IMG/VR virus record: IMGVR_UViG_3300042326_001265 | Span: 1 to 20,789 of that record | Source of the DNA: a virus | DNA length: 20,789 bases | Reading direction: 5' to 3' (one strand) | Part shown: positions 13,360 through 20,789 of the stretch, piece after piece | How positions within the stretch are numbered: position 1 is the first letter of the stretch | How the letters are laid out: each line of letters starts with the position of its first letter | The notes under the pieces: generated by a model | Told to the model about the DNA's origin: nothing | Database searches by the model: none | What the model saw: the letters and a program-made list of their open reading frames with translations, nothing else | Position numbers and translations under genes: made by a program

Positions 13360-15289
13360 AACTATTAATACCCATTCTGGCACCATGTGCATCAGCAGAT
13401 AACATAGCATTCAGAACACTTTCAGAAGGTTGACTAAATGGCATACTGGTTTCTACACTACCAGAACCACCGCCGGCAACAGTATTATAGTAATAATTGT
13501 TTACTATAGTTGGTTGTGTTGTTTTTTGTTGTGGTAATTGTTGTTGGGGTGAATATTGAGCCAATATATCTGCATCTTCTTTATCATAAATCCAATCAAA
13601 ACCAGCATCTCTTGTCATAGTATACATTTTAATTTGTTCATCCGATGGTTGATTAGATGATTGCAATTGTGCAGCATCAGATGTCATAGAACTAGACGAA
13701 ATTGGTGAAGTAATTGGTTCCGGAATAGAAGCAACAGAAGAAGCAAATCCTTCAGGTGTTGGTATGTTTGTTGGAGCTCCAACTGTAGCAGAACTCATCA
13801 TTGATGCTGCGGGTGAAGTTGCCGCTGTCGATGCAATACCGGATGCTTGTTGTTCTTTTTTACTAATTGCTTCATTATTTTTTTGTATTTCACTTTCAAT
13901 TTCTTTGGCTTTAGAATTGTCTCCCATATAAAACGATTCAAAAATGTATTCGCCCAAACCCTTAGCAGGCGACCATCCAGTTAACCATTCTGTACCCCAA
14001 TCTAATGCTCCGATAGTAGAACCAACAACTCCTCCAGCCAATGTTCCAACACCCGGAAAAACTGAACCTAAAATTGCGCCTATTGTTGGATAGCCCAAAC
14101 TTCTTACAATTTCTACCCAGTGTTCTTTTCCTTGTTGTTCAAATTCCTCATCGGATATTTGTTTTGTTTCACGTTGATTTAGTAGGTTTACAAATTCATT
14201 AATAGAATATGCACCAATACCAGCATCTATTAATAAAGATATTGGTCCTAAAAATCTAGAAAGTCCTCTTGAACCCGCTTTTGCTGCTACCTCAGCCCCT
14301 TCTGTGGCAACTTTTGCAGCACTTGCGCCTCCTTTTGCTGCTACCTCAGCCCCTTCTGTGGCAACTTTTGCAGCACTTGCGCCTCCTTTTGCTGCTACCT
14401 CAGCCCCTTCTGTGGCAACTTTTGCAGCATCTGTGCCCATTTCTGCTGCGATTCCCGTACCAGTATAACGCAAATCTTTGCCAATATTTAACATGTCTTT
14501 TACTTTTGATGCAGCAGTTACTGCAACACCGCCAGTTTTTGCCGATGCACCGGCTGCTTTTGCAGTCTTTGCTGCTGCAATTTCCGCCTTAACTGAAGCG
14601 GGCACTAATTTATTTAATACTGGTATTTTATTTAATATTGCATATATTGGTTTTAATAATTTTCCAAATTTTGCCAGCAATAATCCACTAATTGCTCCTT
14701 TGAGCATATCTCCAAAACCACCAGCATCATTAGATTTACCTGTTAATTTTTTAAGTAAATCTGTAATTTCATCTAATTTTTCAATTAATGCATATTTAAA
14801 ATCTTCATCTGCTAAACTTTTTTCTCGTCTTGCTTCGGCAGTTTCTCCAAACTGAGGTATGCCTTGTATTTTTTCTGCTGTAATTTTTTGTTGTTTAGGA
14901 GAAGTAAATGTAGTTAATTGTTCTACTTTTTTGAATGCATTTATTGCGGCTTGTTGAATAGATTTTATTATTCTTTTTGAAAAATCTATAAAACTTTTAA
15001 ATAAACCAAATCCCATTTTATCAAATGAACTAAATGTATTATTTGTTATTGTTGATTTATTTACAACATTAGCAAATGGATCGTCAAAACTGTCTCTTTC
15101 TCTTTTTGCAATTCTTTTTCTTCTTTGGGATGTTGGGTTATTTCTTGAACTTATTTTTTTAAAAGCAGAAGATAACCCTCCGGTTAAATTCATACCAGCG
15201 GTAGCAACTTTATTAAACACCCCAGCCTTTGTTTGACTGGGTGCGCTTTCTTCCATATATTTTGCTGCTAATGTTCCTAAAGTTGACAT
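13358..15289 (-). CDS. 29: Tape measure protein (gp29-like)
   Basis: A 643-residue protein, close to T4 gp29 (590). Predicted regions are a basic N-terminal part (about 1-150), helical Ala/Lys-rich stretches, a triple 18-residue Ala-rich repeat (about 287-337), then a hydrophobic and Gly-rich segment (about 345-440: ISLLIDAGIGAYS and TIGAILGSVFPGVG) that may insert in membranes during ejection. A Ser/Gln-rich tail ends with IVNNYYYNTVAGGG. It follows the gp26/gp51 pair, exactly where a tape measure gene follows its chaperones in other tailed phages. The gene is convergent to gene 32. Its identity is judged from position, length and composition, without sequence similarity being checked. The start ATG overlaps the gp51 stop by 1 nt. 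Confidence 0.75.
   Translation of the reverse strand: MSTLGTLAAKYMEESAPSQTKAGVFNKVATAGMNLTGGLSSAFKKISSRNNPTSQRRKRIAKRERDSFDDPFANVVNKSTITNNTFSSFDKMGFGLFKSFIDFSKRIIKSIQQAAINAFKKVEQLTTFTSPKQQKITAEKIQGIPQFGETAEARREKSLADEDFKYALIEKLDEITDLLKKLTGKSNDAGGFGDMLKGAISGLLLAKFGKLLKPIYAILNKIPVLNKLVPASVKAEIAAAKTAKAAGASAKTGGVAVTAASKVKDMLNIGKDLRYTGTGIAAEMGTDAAKVATEGAEVAAKGGASAAKVATEGAEVAAKGGASAAKVATEGAEVAAKAGSRGLSRFLGPISLLIDAGIGAYSINEFVNLLNQRETKQISDEEFEQQGKEHWVEIVRSLGYPTIGAILGSVFPGVGTLAGGVVGSTIGALDWGTEWLTGWSPAKGLGEYIFESFYMGDNSKAKEIESEIQKNNEAISKKEQQASGIASTAATSPAASMMSSATVGAPTNIPTPEGFASSVASIPEPITSPISSSSMTSDAAQLQSSNQPSDEQIKMYTMTRDAGFDWIYDKEDADILAQYSPQQQLPQQKTTQPTIVNNYYYNTVAGGGSGSVETSMPFSQPSESVLNAMLSADAHGARMGINS
14279..14429 (-). 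repeat. 54-bp tandem repeat, about 2.8 copies, inside tape measure gene
   Basis: Three consecutive copies at 14279-14332, 14333-14386 and 14387-14429 (the last truncated after 43 nt). The copies are identical at nucleotide level, as far as can be read by eye. Each unit encodes 18 residues around KVATEGAEVAAKGGASAA, an alpha-helical, Ala-rich pattern. Identity including third codon positions implies recent duplication. Confidence 0.95.
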
Positions 15290-15486
15290 TATTTTTTACG
15301 CTTTCGTGCTGCTTCTTCTCTTTTTTTATTTAGTTCTTCCATGTGTTTAATTAACATATTGATGTAAATTGTTCTTTCCCACGGCATCATGTTTTCCAAT
15401 TCTGTAAGGCTGTATTTGTGTTCTTGTATCATTATAAAGTTTACTTTATAAAAATTAGCAAGATCTTCACCGGACAGCCCTATCAA
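15289..15486 (-). CDS. 51: gp51-like hub assembly protein / -1 frameshift extension
   Basis: A 65-residue open frame. The middle (ELENMMPWERTIYINMLIKHMEELN) matches the small gp51 proteins of T4-like phages, which catalyse baseplate hub assembly without staying in the particle. The frame has no ATG near its start. The first usable codon is TTG at 15486, overlapping the gp26 stop, and the first ATG is residue 19 (start of MIQEHKYS), so the gene may be read mainly by frameshift from gp26. The C-terminus is Lys/Arg-rich. It ends 1 nt into the tape measure start. An independent start at the TTG cannot be ruled out. Confidence 0.75.
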   Translation of the reverse strand: MIGLSGEDLANFYKVNFIMIQEHKYSLTELENMMPWERTIYINMLIKHMEELNKKREEAARKRKK

Positions 15487-16184
15487 AAAAAATCCATGAA
15501 TTTGTCAATTACTACCTTTACTTTCTTATTTGTATAGGGTGATAATTCTTCTGCTTCATAATAAATGCTTGGCATACTCTCAAAAAACTTGCCTAGTTTT
15601 TCATACATTTCTTGTGTAAATTGATCCAAGAATTCTTGCATTTCAGCTTGAGTGTAATCTTTAGCGTCATACACTGTTTCTTTATCGTAAATTTTTTCTA
15701 TGCAACTTGCCAAAACACTAAATCCGTTTTCCATTAATGTTTTACTTTGATCCATCAATAAAATAGTTTCTACGTTTGGATATTTCATTTGTATTGCCAA
15801 ATCGCTACCAAACTTTATAAGACTTTCGTGTTTTTGATTTTTCTTAATTGTAACTTTTGATAGATTTATATCAACTTCAAATTTTTTCTTTACTTCAGGA
15901 TCGGTTACATTAACTTTTATAACTTCACCTATTGATTTTTCTCTTAATTTTAGAAACAAATATTCAACATCAAATGATGGCATTTTTCGTATTTCAAGTT
16001 CCTCAAGAACACAATTTGAAATTACTTGCTCCAAAGAATTTAAAATAACTTTGTTATCGGCAGATTCTGCTGCCATTAATAAGATTTTTTCTTCTTTTAC
16101 TAAAAAAGGTCTATATTTGATTTTTTTACCATTAGATGGTAATGTAGTTTCGTATATTGGTGTGTCAATCTTTGGTAGTGGCAT
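15483..16184 (-). CDS. 26: Baseplate hub protein gp26
   Basis: A 233-residue protein. The N-terminus (MPLPKIDTPIYETTLPSNGKKIKYRPFLVKEEKILLMAAES) is the conserved opening of T4-family gp26 (T4_baseplate family). The rest has alternating Lys-rich strands and helices, with a final Glu-rich segment before MDFF. gp26 acts with gp51 in baseplate hub assembly. In T4 its presence in the finished particle is doubtful, which suits a chaperone role. GGAG in the sequence just upstream of the ATG at 16184 is a good ribosome-binding site. The stop lies on a run of eight T, creating a frameshift site into gp51. Confidence 0.85.
   Translation of the reverse strand: MPLPKIDTPIYETTLPSNGKKIKYRPFLVKEEKILLMAAESADNKVILNSLEQVISNCVLEELEIRKMPSFDVEYLFLKLREKSIGEVIKVNVTDPEVKKKFEVDINLSKVTIKKNQKHESLIKFGSDLAIQMKYPNVETILLMDQSKTLMENGFSVLASCIEKIYDKETVYDAKDYTQAEMQEFLDQFTQEMYEKLGKFFESMPSIYYEAEELSPYTNKKVKVVIDKFMDFF
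15485..15492 (-). promoter_or_regulatory. -1 ribosomal frameshift site (T-TTT-TTT) gp26 to gp51
   Basis: Eight consecutive T residues on the minus strand. In the gp26 frame the reading is GAT TTT TTT TGA TAG, so the last T of GAT plus two TTT codons make a perfect X-XXY-YYZ heptamer (15492-15486) directly before the stop. A -1 shift reads TTG ATA and enters the gp51 frame, giving a fusion of about 299 residues. Frame 0 has tandem stops (TGA TAG). No strong downstream pseudoknot was found by eye. Confidence 0.7.
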
Positions 16185-16206
16185 AATTAATCTCCATTAT
16201 GAATAT

Positions 16207-16758
16207 TCACGGACTTTGTTTTCCTTGTTTGTATTCAAAGTCTTGATATGTAAAAGTTAATGATTGTGTAACGTAACTGTCCCGATCTTCATGAGCGTAG
16301 TTTACTGTTCCAATTTCAGTTATAAGTGCTCTATAAAATTCAAATCTAAATTGTTCTAAATTGTTTGCAATAGAATATGAAATAAAATTGAATTGTCCTA
16401 GCATTTCATCCAAATAGACAGACGTATAACCCAAAGAAGGTTTTACTAATTCTTCCATGTATAAATTAAGTTGTCTTAATAAAGTTCCTGTTCTATCTAC
16501 TCTAAAATTAACAGTAATTGTTTGTGCCGGTAATCTTGCATATGGAACTTTAATTATTGGAAAAGTATTGTATTGGTAATCTACAGTTCCTACAGTTAAA
16601 GAAGGAACGTCCACGCTAACAACTTGAAATTGTCTATTTTGATCAATATTTCTAAAATTACTTAGTTCAATTGCAAATCTATTTGCTCTGACACCGCCAC
16701 CATAAGATGGATTTGTTAATAATTCTAGTGCTTCTTGTGGGTTTACTTTAGCGGGCAT
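16207..16758 (-). CDS. Tail-tube-like protein
   Basis: A 183-residue protein with an all-beta pattern typical of the tail-tube fold. RFAIELSNFRNIDQNRQFQVVSVDVPSLTVGTVDYQYNTFPIIKVPYARLP forms the first sheet (RANRFAIELSN is a common opening), and the second half has FRVDRTGTLLRQLNLYMEEL, then a long YLDEMLGQFNFISYS hairpin. It is close in length to T4 gp19 (163). It could be an extra tube or initiator protein (gp19- or gp54-type); which one cannot be decided. It overlaps the gene before it by 11 nt and lies 22 nt before the gp26 start, within the tail operon. Confidence 0.6.
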   Translation of the reverse strand: MPAKVNPQEALELLTNPSYGGGVRANRFAIELSNFRNIDQNRQFQVVSVDVPSLTVGTVDYQYNTFPIIKVPYARLPAQTITVNFRVDRTGTLLRQLNLYMEELVKPSLGYTSVYLDEMLGQFNFISYSIANNLEQFRFEFYRALITEIGTVNYAHEDRDSYVTQSLTFTYQDFEYKQGKQSP

Positions 16759-17335
16759 TTTTATTTACTTCTGTTCTGATTTCTGTATATAACTTTGCTG
16801 GAGATATTCCTTTAAATACTGGTAAAAATGCTAAATAGGACCATTCTTCGGGCGTTGTTAGTTTTGGTTTACCAACAATGTTTTTAATATTGTAACGATT
16901 AATAGCAGTTCCAGTATATTTAGCAAAGATTTTTTTATTTAATAAAGAGAATATTTTTACTCTAGTTTTTTGTAGATTGGTTTCTTTTTGATTAAAAAGC
17001 AAAGAATTCATTAATAATACTAATTTAATACGATCATTGGGTGGAACATAATGTAAGTTTAATCCAATGATGTGTGATCCTGTTATTTCTAAAACTATAA
17101 CCAAAGGATATCTGTCATAAAACTTAGTCTTACTTGATGGTTTGTATTTAAAAACAAGTACTTGACCCCTTAATCTCTTAATAAGATTTCTGTGTTTTTC
17201 TTTAAGAAGAGGTTCGTAATTTGTTGGATTTGCTGATTTTGATTTAGTTATGTCTCTCATAGACTTTCTAAACCACTGTACAGCAGTTAACTCATTATTC
17301 GTTAATTTCTGATTCGTCTGGTTCTTTTCCACCAA
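16748..17335 (-). CDS. Conserved T4-like phage protein, unknown function
   Basis: A 195-residue protein. The frame starts with TTG (17335) then GTG (17332); the first ATG in frame is at residue 26 (17260). The TTG/GTG start is preferred because the segment NNELTAVQWFRKSMRD looks like part of the conserved domain and gives a Trp at 21. YDRYPLVIVLEITGSHIIGLNLHYVPP (about 73-99) is a beta-rich motif I recall from marine T4-like phages, but I know no function. It overlaps gp4 by 41 nt and the tube-like gene by 11 nt. A structural role in tail or neck is inferred from its position. Confidence 0.6.
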   Translation of the reverse strand: MVEKNQTNQKLTNNELTAVQWFRKSMRDITKSKSANPTNYEPLLKEKHRNLIKRLRGQVLVFKYKPSSKTKFYDRYPLVIVLEITGSHIIGLNLHYVPPNDRIKLVLLMNSLLFNQKETNLQKTRVKIFSLLNKKIFAKYTGTAINRYNIKNIVGKPKLTTPEEWSYLAFLPVFKGISPAKLYTEIRTEVNKNAR

Positions 17336-17762
17336 ATAACTCTTTTTCTGTTATTATTTTAAATTTCCAGTTTCTTTTAGATGCATATTGTTCGGCAAAT
17401 GCCCATTTTGATTTATTTATTTCCCATTCTACTATTTCTTGTAAATAACCTTTTGTTATTTTTTTCTTTTTAATTGGTTCTTTGCACTTCCTGTGTGGTT
17501 TTATCTCAACCATGTATGTTTGTACAGAACCGTTTTTTTCTTTAACTTCTATTATAAAATCTACAAAATATCGATGATATTTTTTATCAACGGGAGAAAT
17601 ATAAGGAATTGATAGTTCTTCGGATGACCATCTTATGATGTTATCCGTATTATCACAAAAAACCATAAACTTTCGTTCCCAGAGAGAACGATATACTATA
17701 TTAGTAGAATCTCCGTTATACTTTGACGGATTCTTTGGCCTATATTTACCTTTATATGACAT
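17295..17762 (-). CDS. 4: Head completion protein gp4
   Basis: A 155-residue protein (T4 gp4: 150). The opening YKGKYRPKNPSKYNGDSTNIVYRSLWERKFM is the gp4 hallmark. The TnsA-like nuclease core is visible as E29 (LWERKF), D68 (YFVDF) and VEIKPH (E86-x-K88). WAFAEQYASKRNWKFKIITEKELF is the conserved C-terminal helix and strand. gp4 joins the filled head before tail attachment. Its putative nuclease activity fits trimming of packaged DNA ends, but that is inferred from the fold. It is the first gene of the minus-strand tail operon, 27 nt from the divergent gp48-like gene. Confidence 0.93.
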   Translation of the reverse strand: MSYKGKYRPKNPSKYNGDSTNIVYRSLWERKFMVFCDNTDNIIRWSSEELSIPYISPVDKKYHRYFVDFIIEVKEKNGSVQTYMVEIKPHRKCKEPIKKKKITKGYLQEIVEWEINKSKWAFAEQYASKRNWKFKIITEKELFGGKEPDESEINE

Positions 17763-17773
17763 ACATAGTATGT
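17759..17773. repeat. Inverted repeat ACATAC-ATA-GTATGT between divergent operons
   Basis: Six-base arms with a 3-nt centre in the 27-nt gap between gp4 and the gp48-like gene, overlapping the start codon of gp4. The same arms occur at 652-667. A site for a regulator that controls both operons is possible. Confidence 0.4.
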
Positions 17774-17782
17774 AGAAAAGGA

Positions 17783-17790
17783 TAATTATA
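17783..17790 (-). promoter_or_regulatory. Late-promoter-like element for the gp4 operon
   Basis: On the minus strand the octamer is TATAATTA, 7 of 8 bases of TATAAATA, 20 nt before the gp4 ATG. This is well placed for a late promoter of the gp4-to-tape-measure operon. The AT-rich background makes a chance match possible. Confidence 0.4.
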
Positions 17791-18527
17791 TGGGAAAAAT
17801 AGTAAACTTATTACCACCCAGACCTAATGCTTCTGAAGTTATTTTATATTCTTACCTCAAAGTATTAGGTCCGACAGACTATCAATTACAAAGCGCCATA
17901 GGGCAAGGTGGTTATATTTTACCATTACCAAAAGAACTGAACGATACTTTTCCACAAGAATGGCAACAAAAAGAACTTGGTGCAGATTTTATATCCGGAT
18001 TAATTGGGGGCGGTTCAACGGGTTCTGGAGTTGGTTCAACCGGAAGTCTTGCAAGCAGTGCTGTTGTTGCTGGTGCTAGTAGTTTAGAGCAAGTAGGTGT
18101 TTTGGGCGGAGCAATTGCACAATTTCAAAGATCTCAGGGACTAACACAAAACAAAATCAATACTTTGATGTTTCAATCTCCTGGTTTAAGAACATTTCAA
18201 TTTAGTTGGGATTTAATACCAACAAATGCAGGAGATGGTGGAGCACAACAAAATATGATTAAAGATTTAAGAAAAGCAATGCATCCGGAATTAAAATCTA
18301 ATATTGCATTTGTTAATCCTAATTTATTTGCATTAACAATAATTGCTGCCGGAAAAACTTTAATAAAAACTGCACCATGTGCTATGACTAATTTAACTGT
18401 TAATTATTTGGGTTCAAACATCCCTGCATTTCATAAAGATGGTGTGCCCGTTCATACTGTTTTAACAATAGAGTTGCAAGAACTCTCACCAAATGTAAAG
18501 CAATCAATAGATGCACTATACAGATAA
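17790..18527 (+). CDS. Tail-tube cap/initiator protein (gp48/gp54-like)
   Basis: A 245-residue protein. A Gly/Ser-rich low-complexity linker at about 73-100 separates an N-terminal region from a beta domain. That domain runs from about 120 (TLMFQSPGLRTFQFSWDLIPTNA) through a helix (IKDLRKAMHPEL) to VHTVLTIELQEL, the T4 gp48/gp54 pattern that joins the baseplate to the tail tube. T4 gp48 has 364 residues and gp54 320, so this is a short version. AAGGA at 17777-17781 is the ribosome-binding site for the ATG at 17790. It starts the plus-strand baseplate operon. Confidence 0.7.
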   Translation: MGKIVNLLPPRPNASEVILYSYLKVLGPTDYQLQSAIGQGGYILPLPKELNDTFPQEWQQKELGADFISGLIGGGSTGSGVGSTGSLASSAVVAGASSLEQVGVLGGAIAQFQRSQGLTQNKINTLMFQSPGLRTFQFSWDLIPTNAGDGGAQQNMIKDLRKAMHPELKSNIAFVNPNLFALTIIAAGKTLIKTAPCAMTNLTVNYLGSNIPAFHKDGVPVHTVLTIELQELSPNVKQSIDALYR

Positions 18528-18541
18528 TTGGAGTAAATGTA

Positions 18542-19273
18542 ATGTACTTTAATAAATTAGGAACAACTATTTACAATAATATTACTATACCAGATATTTT
18601 AAAAAGAATAGTTGTACATGAAGATTTGTCTGCAAGTGAATTGGTGAATCAATACACCATAGTAGAAAATGAAACACCGGAAAGTGTTTCGTTTAACTAT
18701 TACGGAAAAGTAGATTATTACTGGACTATAATGCTAATTAATAATATCAAAAGTAGATTTTTTGATTGGCCATTAAATTCTTTGGATTTGGGAAAACATA
18801 TTACTGTAAAATATGGCAATAAAACTGCTATTTATTTTACAGAAGATCAATTTCAATCTAAACAACCAATGTGCAAATCAAAATATATCATAATAGAACA
18901 AAAAAAATACAACGTGCATGAATGTGATAGAAATCTTAATAAAATTGTTGTTGATAAAATAAATGCAGCAGATATAAATGCAAATTATCCTATTACGGTT
19001 TCATTGATTGTTGATGATGAAACTAATGGGGTTTCTATGAATACTCAAAAAATAGATTATGAAAATGAATTAGCAGTGCATCATTTTGAAGGAAATGAAA
19101 GTTCTCCAAGACAATTTATACAAGAATACATAACAGGAAATATAAAAACAAATGCTATTTTAAATTATGATTATGAAGTTCAATTAAACGAAAATAAACG
19201 TCAAATAGTGCTGATAAAACCAGATTATATTTCCTTGTTTGTTAATGAATTTACAAAAATAGCAAACGAATAA
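18542..19273 (+). CDS. 53: Baseplate wedge protein gp53
   Basis: A 243-residue protein. YFNKLGTTIYNN and the LysM-like segment (ESVSFNYYGKVDYYWTIMLINNIKSRFFDWPL) match gp53, which clamps wedge subunits in the baseplate. T4 gp53 has 196 residues. After this come beta-rich segments with IDYENELAVHHFE. GGAG at 18530-18533 is 8 nt before the ATG. The next gene starts 1 nt after the stop, so gp53 and gp27 are translationally coupled. Confidence 0.88.
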   Translation: MYFNKLGTTIYNNITIPDILKRIVVHEDLSASELVNQYTIVENETPESVSFNYYGKVDYYWTIMLINNIKSRFFDWPLNSLDLGKHITVKYGNKTAIYFTEDQFQSKQPMCKSKYIIIEQKKYNVHECDRNLNKIVVDKINAADINANYPITVSLIVDDETNGVSMNTQKIDYENELAVHHFEGNESSPRQFIQEYITGNIKTNAILNYDYEVQLNENKRQIVLIKPDYISLFVNEFTKIANE

Positions 19274-19274
19274 T

Positions 19275-20561
19275 ATGATACCAACAGTAATTCAAACAAA
19301 TAGACCAACGATAAGAATTAAAGGAGTAGATGTTACTCCTTTAATAAGATCTATTTCATTAACTGAAAGTTTATTTGAACCCGTTTTGAAAGGATCGTTT
19401 ACTTCTTATGATACGGCGGATTCTAGAATTTATCAAGCAACGGGTGCTTTAGGTGAATTAAATCCTATAGAATTTTCCTTTTATAGTATGTTTAATGATT
19501 CTCCAGAACAAACCATAAAACCTCAAAACTTATTGGTGTACAAAATAGAACCGGGTTATACGGAGGGTATATCAAATTCATATAATACTGGATATTTTGC
19601 TTCTAAAGAGTTGTTTGTAAATCAATCGAGAATGATATCAAAATATTATAAAGGAACAATTTCTGATATAGTTCAAAAGTTGTGCAAAGAAATAAGCATC
19701 AAGTGTGAAACCAGTTCAACTAAAGGTCAAATTAAAAAAGTGCTACCTTATGATTCTGTCTTTGGACACATTATAACTCTTTCAAAACAAGCAAGATCCG
19801 CCAATAATCCCAAAAATGTTGATTTTGTATTTTATCAATCAATAGATAATAAGTTTCATTTTAAACCTATATCTGATTTTAAAAATAAAGGGAAAAAATG
19901 GGAATATAAGGTAGTGCAACCTTCTCCTTTGTTGAGTGTAAATGATGCAAAATATTCTGTTTTAAAACATTCTGCGGATCATTTTAGTCCAATAGAAAAT
20001 GCATTAAATGGAATGTATTCTTCTGAAATTATTTCCTTCGATACTACAACTGGTGATTATTTGTCAAAAACACATGTATATTCTGATAAAAAATATACAA
20101 AAATATCTAATAAAAAAATAGTAAACTCAGAAGGAACATTTCAACAAATTGCACAAAGTGGAGTTGCTGTTAGAAGGTTTAACAAACAAAGATTTTTGTT
20201 TGATTGTTCAGAAGAACCTGCTGGTTATGATGAAGTTGGACACCAAGATGATTGGGTCGGTGATAGAATGGCAGTAATGCAAACCGTAAATCAAGTTGTT
20301 TTAAATTTTGTTGCACCCGGCAATAGTAATATGAAAGTAGGAGATATCATTATTTTCCGAAGACCAAATAATGAAATTATTTCACAAACAGAAGGCAGCA
20401 ATTTTAAAGAAAAAGATGTGTTTTATAGTGGAAAATATATGATAACAGATATTACACATGATTTAGTTTTTAAAGATGGTGTTACTAAAGATTCTGCTAC
20501 CGCATCTTACACCATTAGAGTTCGCGCTATAAAAGATTCTAAAGGAGATGAATATGCCTAA
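19275..20561 (+). CDS. 27: Baseplate hub protein gp27
   Basis: A 428-residue protein (T4 gp27: 391). The N-terminal domain (TNRPTIRIKGVDVTPLIRSISLTESLFEPVLKGSFTSYD) and the segment MISKYYKGTISDIVQKLC (about 120-137) are typical gp27 elements. It also has VDFVFYQS and a later beta domain ending VRAIKDSKG. gp27 forms the trimeric ring on which gp5, the central spike, sits. The gene is immediately followed by gp5 (8-nt overlap), in keeping with the stable gp27-gp5 complex. It starts 1 nt after gp53. Confidence 0.9.
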   Translation: MIPTVIQTNRPTIRIKGVDVTPLIRSISLTESLFEPVLKGSFTSYDTADSRIYQATGALGELNPIEFSFYSMFNDSPEQTIKPQNLLVYKIEPGYTEGISNSYNTGYFASKELFVNQSRMISKYYKGTISDIVQKLCKEISIKCETSSTKGQIKKVLPYDSVFGHIITLSKQARSANNPKNVDFVFYQSIDNKFHFKPISDFKNKGKKWEYKVVQPSPLLSVNDAKYSVLKHSADHFSPIENALNGMYSSEIISFDTTTGDYLSKTHVYSDKKYTKISNKKIVNSEGTFQQIAQSGVAVRRFNKQRFLFDCSEEPAGYDEVGHQDDWVGDRMAVMQTVNQVVLNFVAPGNSNMKVGDIIIFRRPNNEIISQTEGSNFKEKDVFYSGKYMITDITHDLVFKDGVTKDSATASYTIRVRAIKDSKGDEYA

Positions 20562-20789
20562 TACTCATTTAGGTGATCCTACATTTAGGTGGTGGTGGGG
20601 TTGTGTGGAAGATAGATTAGATCCTTTGCAAAAAGGTAGAGTTCGTGTTAGAATTCATGGTTATCATAGTCCTTTTCAAAAAGATATACCAACAGAAAAT
20701 TTACCTTGGGCAGAAGTAGTACAACCTGTTACTATGGCCGCATCTCCTCAAGCTGCACCAGTAGGATTATTTGAAGGTGCGTGGGTTTT
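20554..20789 (+). CDS. 5: Baseplate hub/spike protein gp5, N-terminal OB domain (partial)
   Basis: The frame opens at the ATG at 20554, inside the end of gp27, and runs off the window (78 complete codons). AAAGGAGA at 20541-20548 is a strong ribosome-binding site. The sequence GRVRVRIHGYHSPFQKDIPTENLPWAEVV is the Gp5 N-terminal OB-fold signature, which holds the spike on the gp27 ring. The lysozyme and needle parts, if present, lie beyond the window. Marine relatives often lack the lysozyme domain, which cannot be checked here. Confidence 0.93.
   Translation, partial: MPNTHLGDPTFRWWWGCVEDRLDPLQKGRVRVRIHGYHSPFQKDIPTENLPWAEVVQPVTMAASPQAAPVGLFEGAWV

Noticed and set aside
14279-14429. Possible CRISPR array
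   Set aside because: The repeats are directly adjacent without spacers and stay in frame with the tape measure protein.
14269-14592. Plus-strand open frame with repeated Leu/Pro/Gln units
   Set aside because: It is the shadow of the tandem repeat of the tape measure gene on the other strand; the repeats and low complexity explain the absence of stops.

Overview
The window is a piece of a T4-like myovirus genome (a large, AT-rich tailed phage). The evidence is a full set of recognisable T4-family genes: single-stranded DNA-binding protein gp32 with its zinc site and basic N-terminal motif, a gp33-like late-transcription coactivator just upstream, head completion protein gp4, baseplate and hub proteins gp26, gp51, gp48/54-like, gp53, gp27 and the start of gp5, a tape measure protein, and the T4 late-promoter octamer TATAAATA. 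The split of tail genes over two strands and the many sugar-modifying genes resemble marine T4-like phages. The host cannot be read from the sequence.

Layout. Positions 1-134 are the end of a tRNA array (a partial type II tRNA, probably Ser, and a complete tRNA-Pro). From 139 to 1989 come small accessory genes with their own signals: a late-promoter-led protein whose N-terminus looks like a T4 capsid-targeting sequence, a terminator/promoter junction, a 64-residue unknown, a DksA/TraR-type zinc finger protein, a putative small RNA gene, and another protein of unknown function. From 1998 to 12094 runs a tightly packed plus-strand block: a PD-(D/E)XK nuclease, then 13 genes for surface sugars (GT-A glycosyltransferases, a GT25-like enzyme, a GT11 and a GT10 fucosyltransferase, two methyltransferases, one sugar-nucleotide epimerase). 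Most of these overlap by 4 nt or sit 1-16 nt apart. The gp33-like gene and gp32 follow (12084-13300), gp32 having a strong sigma70-type promoter and a repeat-bearing leader. From 13358 to 17762 the minus strand carries, in order of transcription, gp4, a conserved unknown, a tail-tube-like protein, gp26, gp51 and the tape measure protein. From 17790 to the end the plus strand carries the tail-tube cap, gp53, gp27 and gp5.

The most unusual element is at 1238-1315. On the minus strand it is a shortened, collinear copy of the conserved core of 23S rRNA just after helix 69. It lies between a plus-strand late promoter (1192-1199) and a plus-strand terminator (1324-1350), so the predicted transcript is about 145 nt and antisense to 23S rRNA. 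A second strong signal is a perfect T-TTT-TTT slippery heptamer at the stop codon of gp26. A -1 shift there enters the gp51 frame immediately upstream of the tape measure gene, the same arrangement as the lambda G/GT tail assembly chaperones. The glycosyl cluster, with two different fucosyltransferases, looks able to build or cap a fucosylated glycan.
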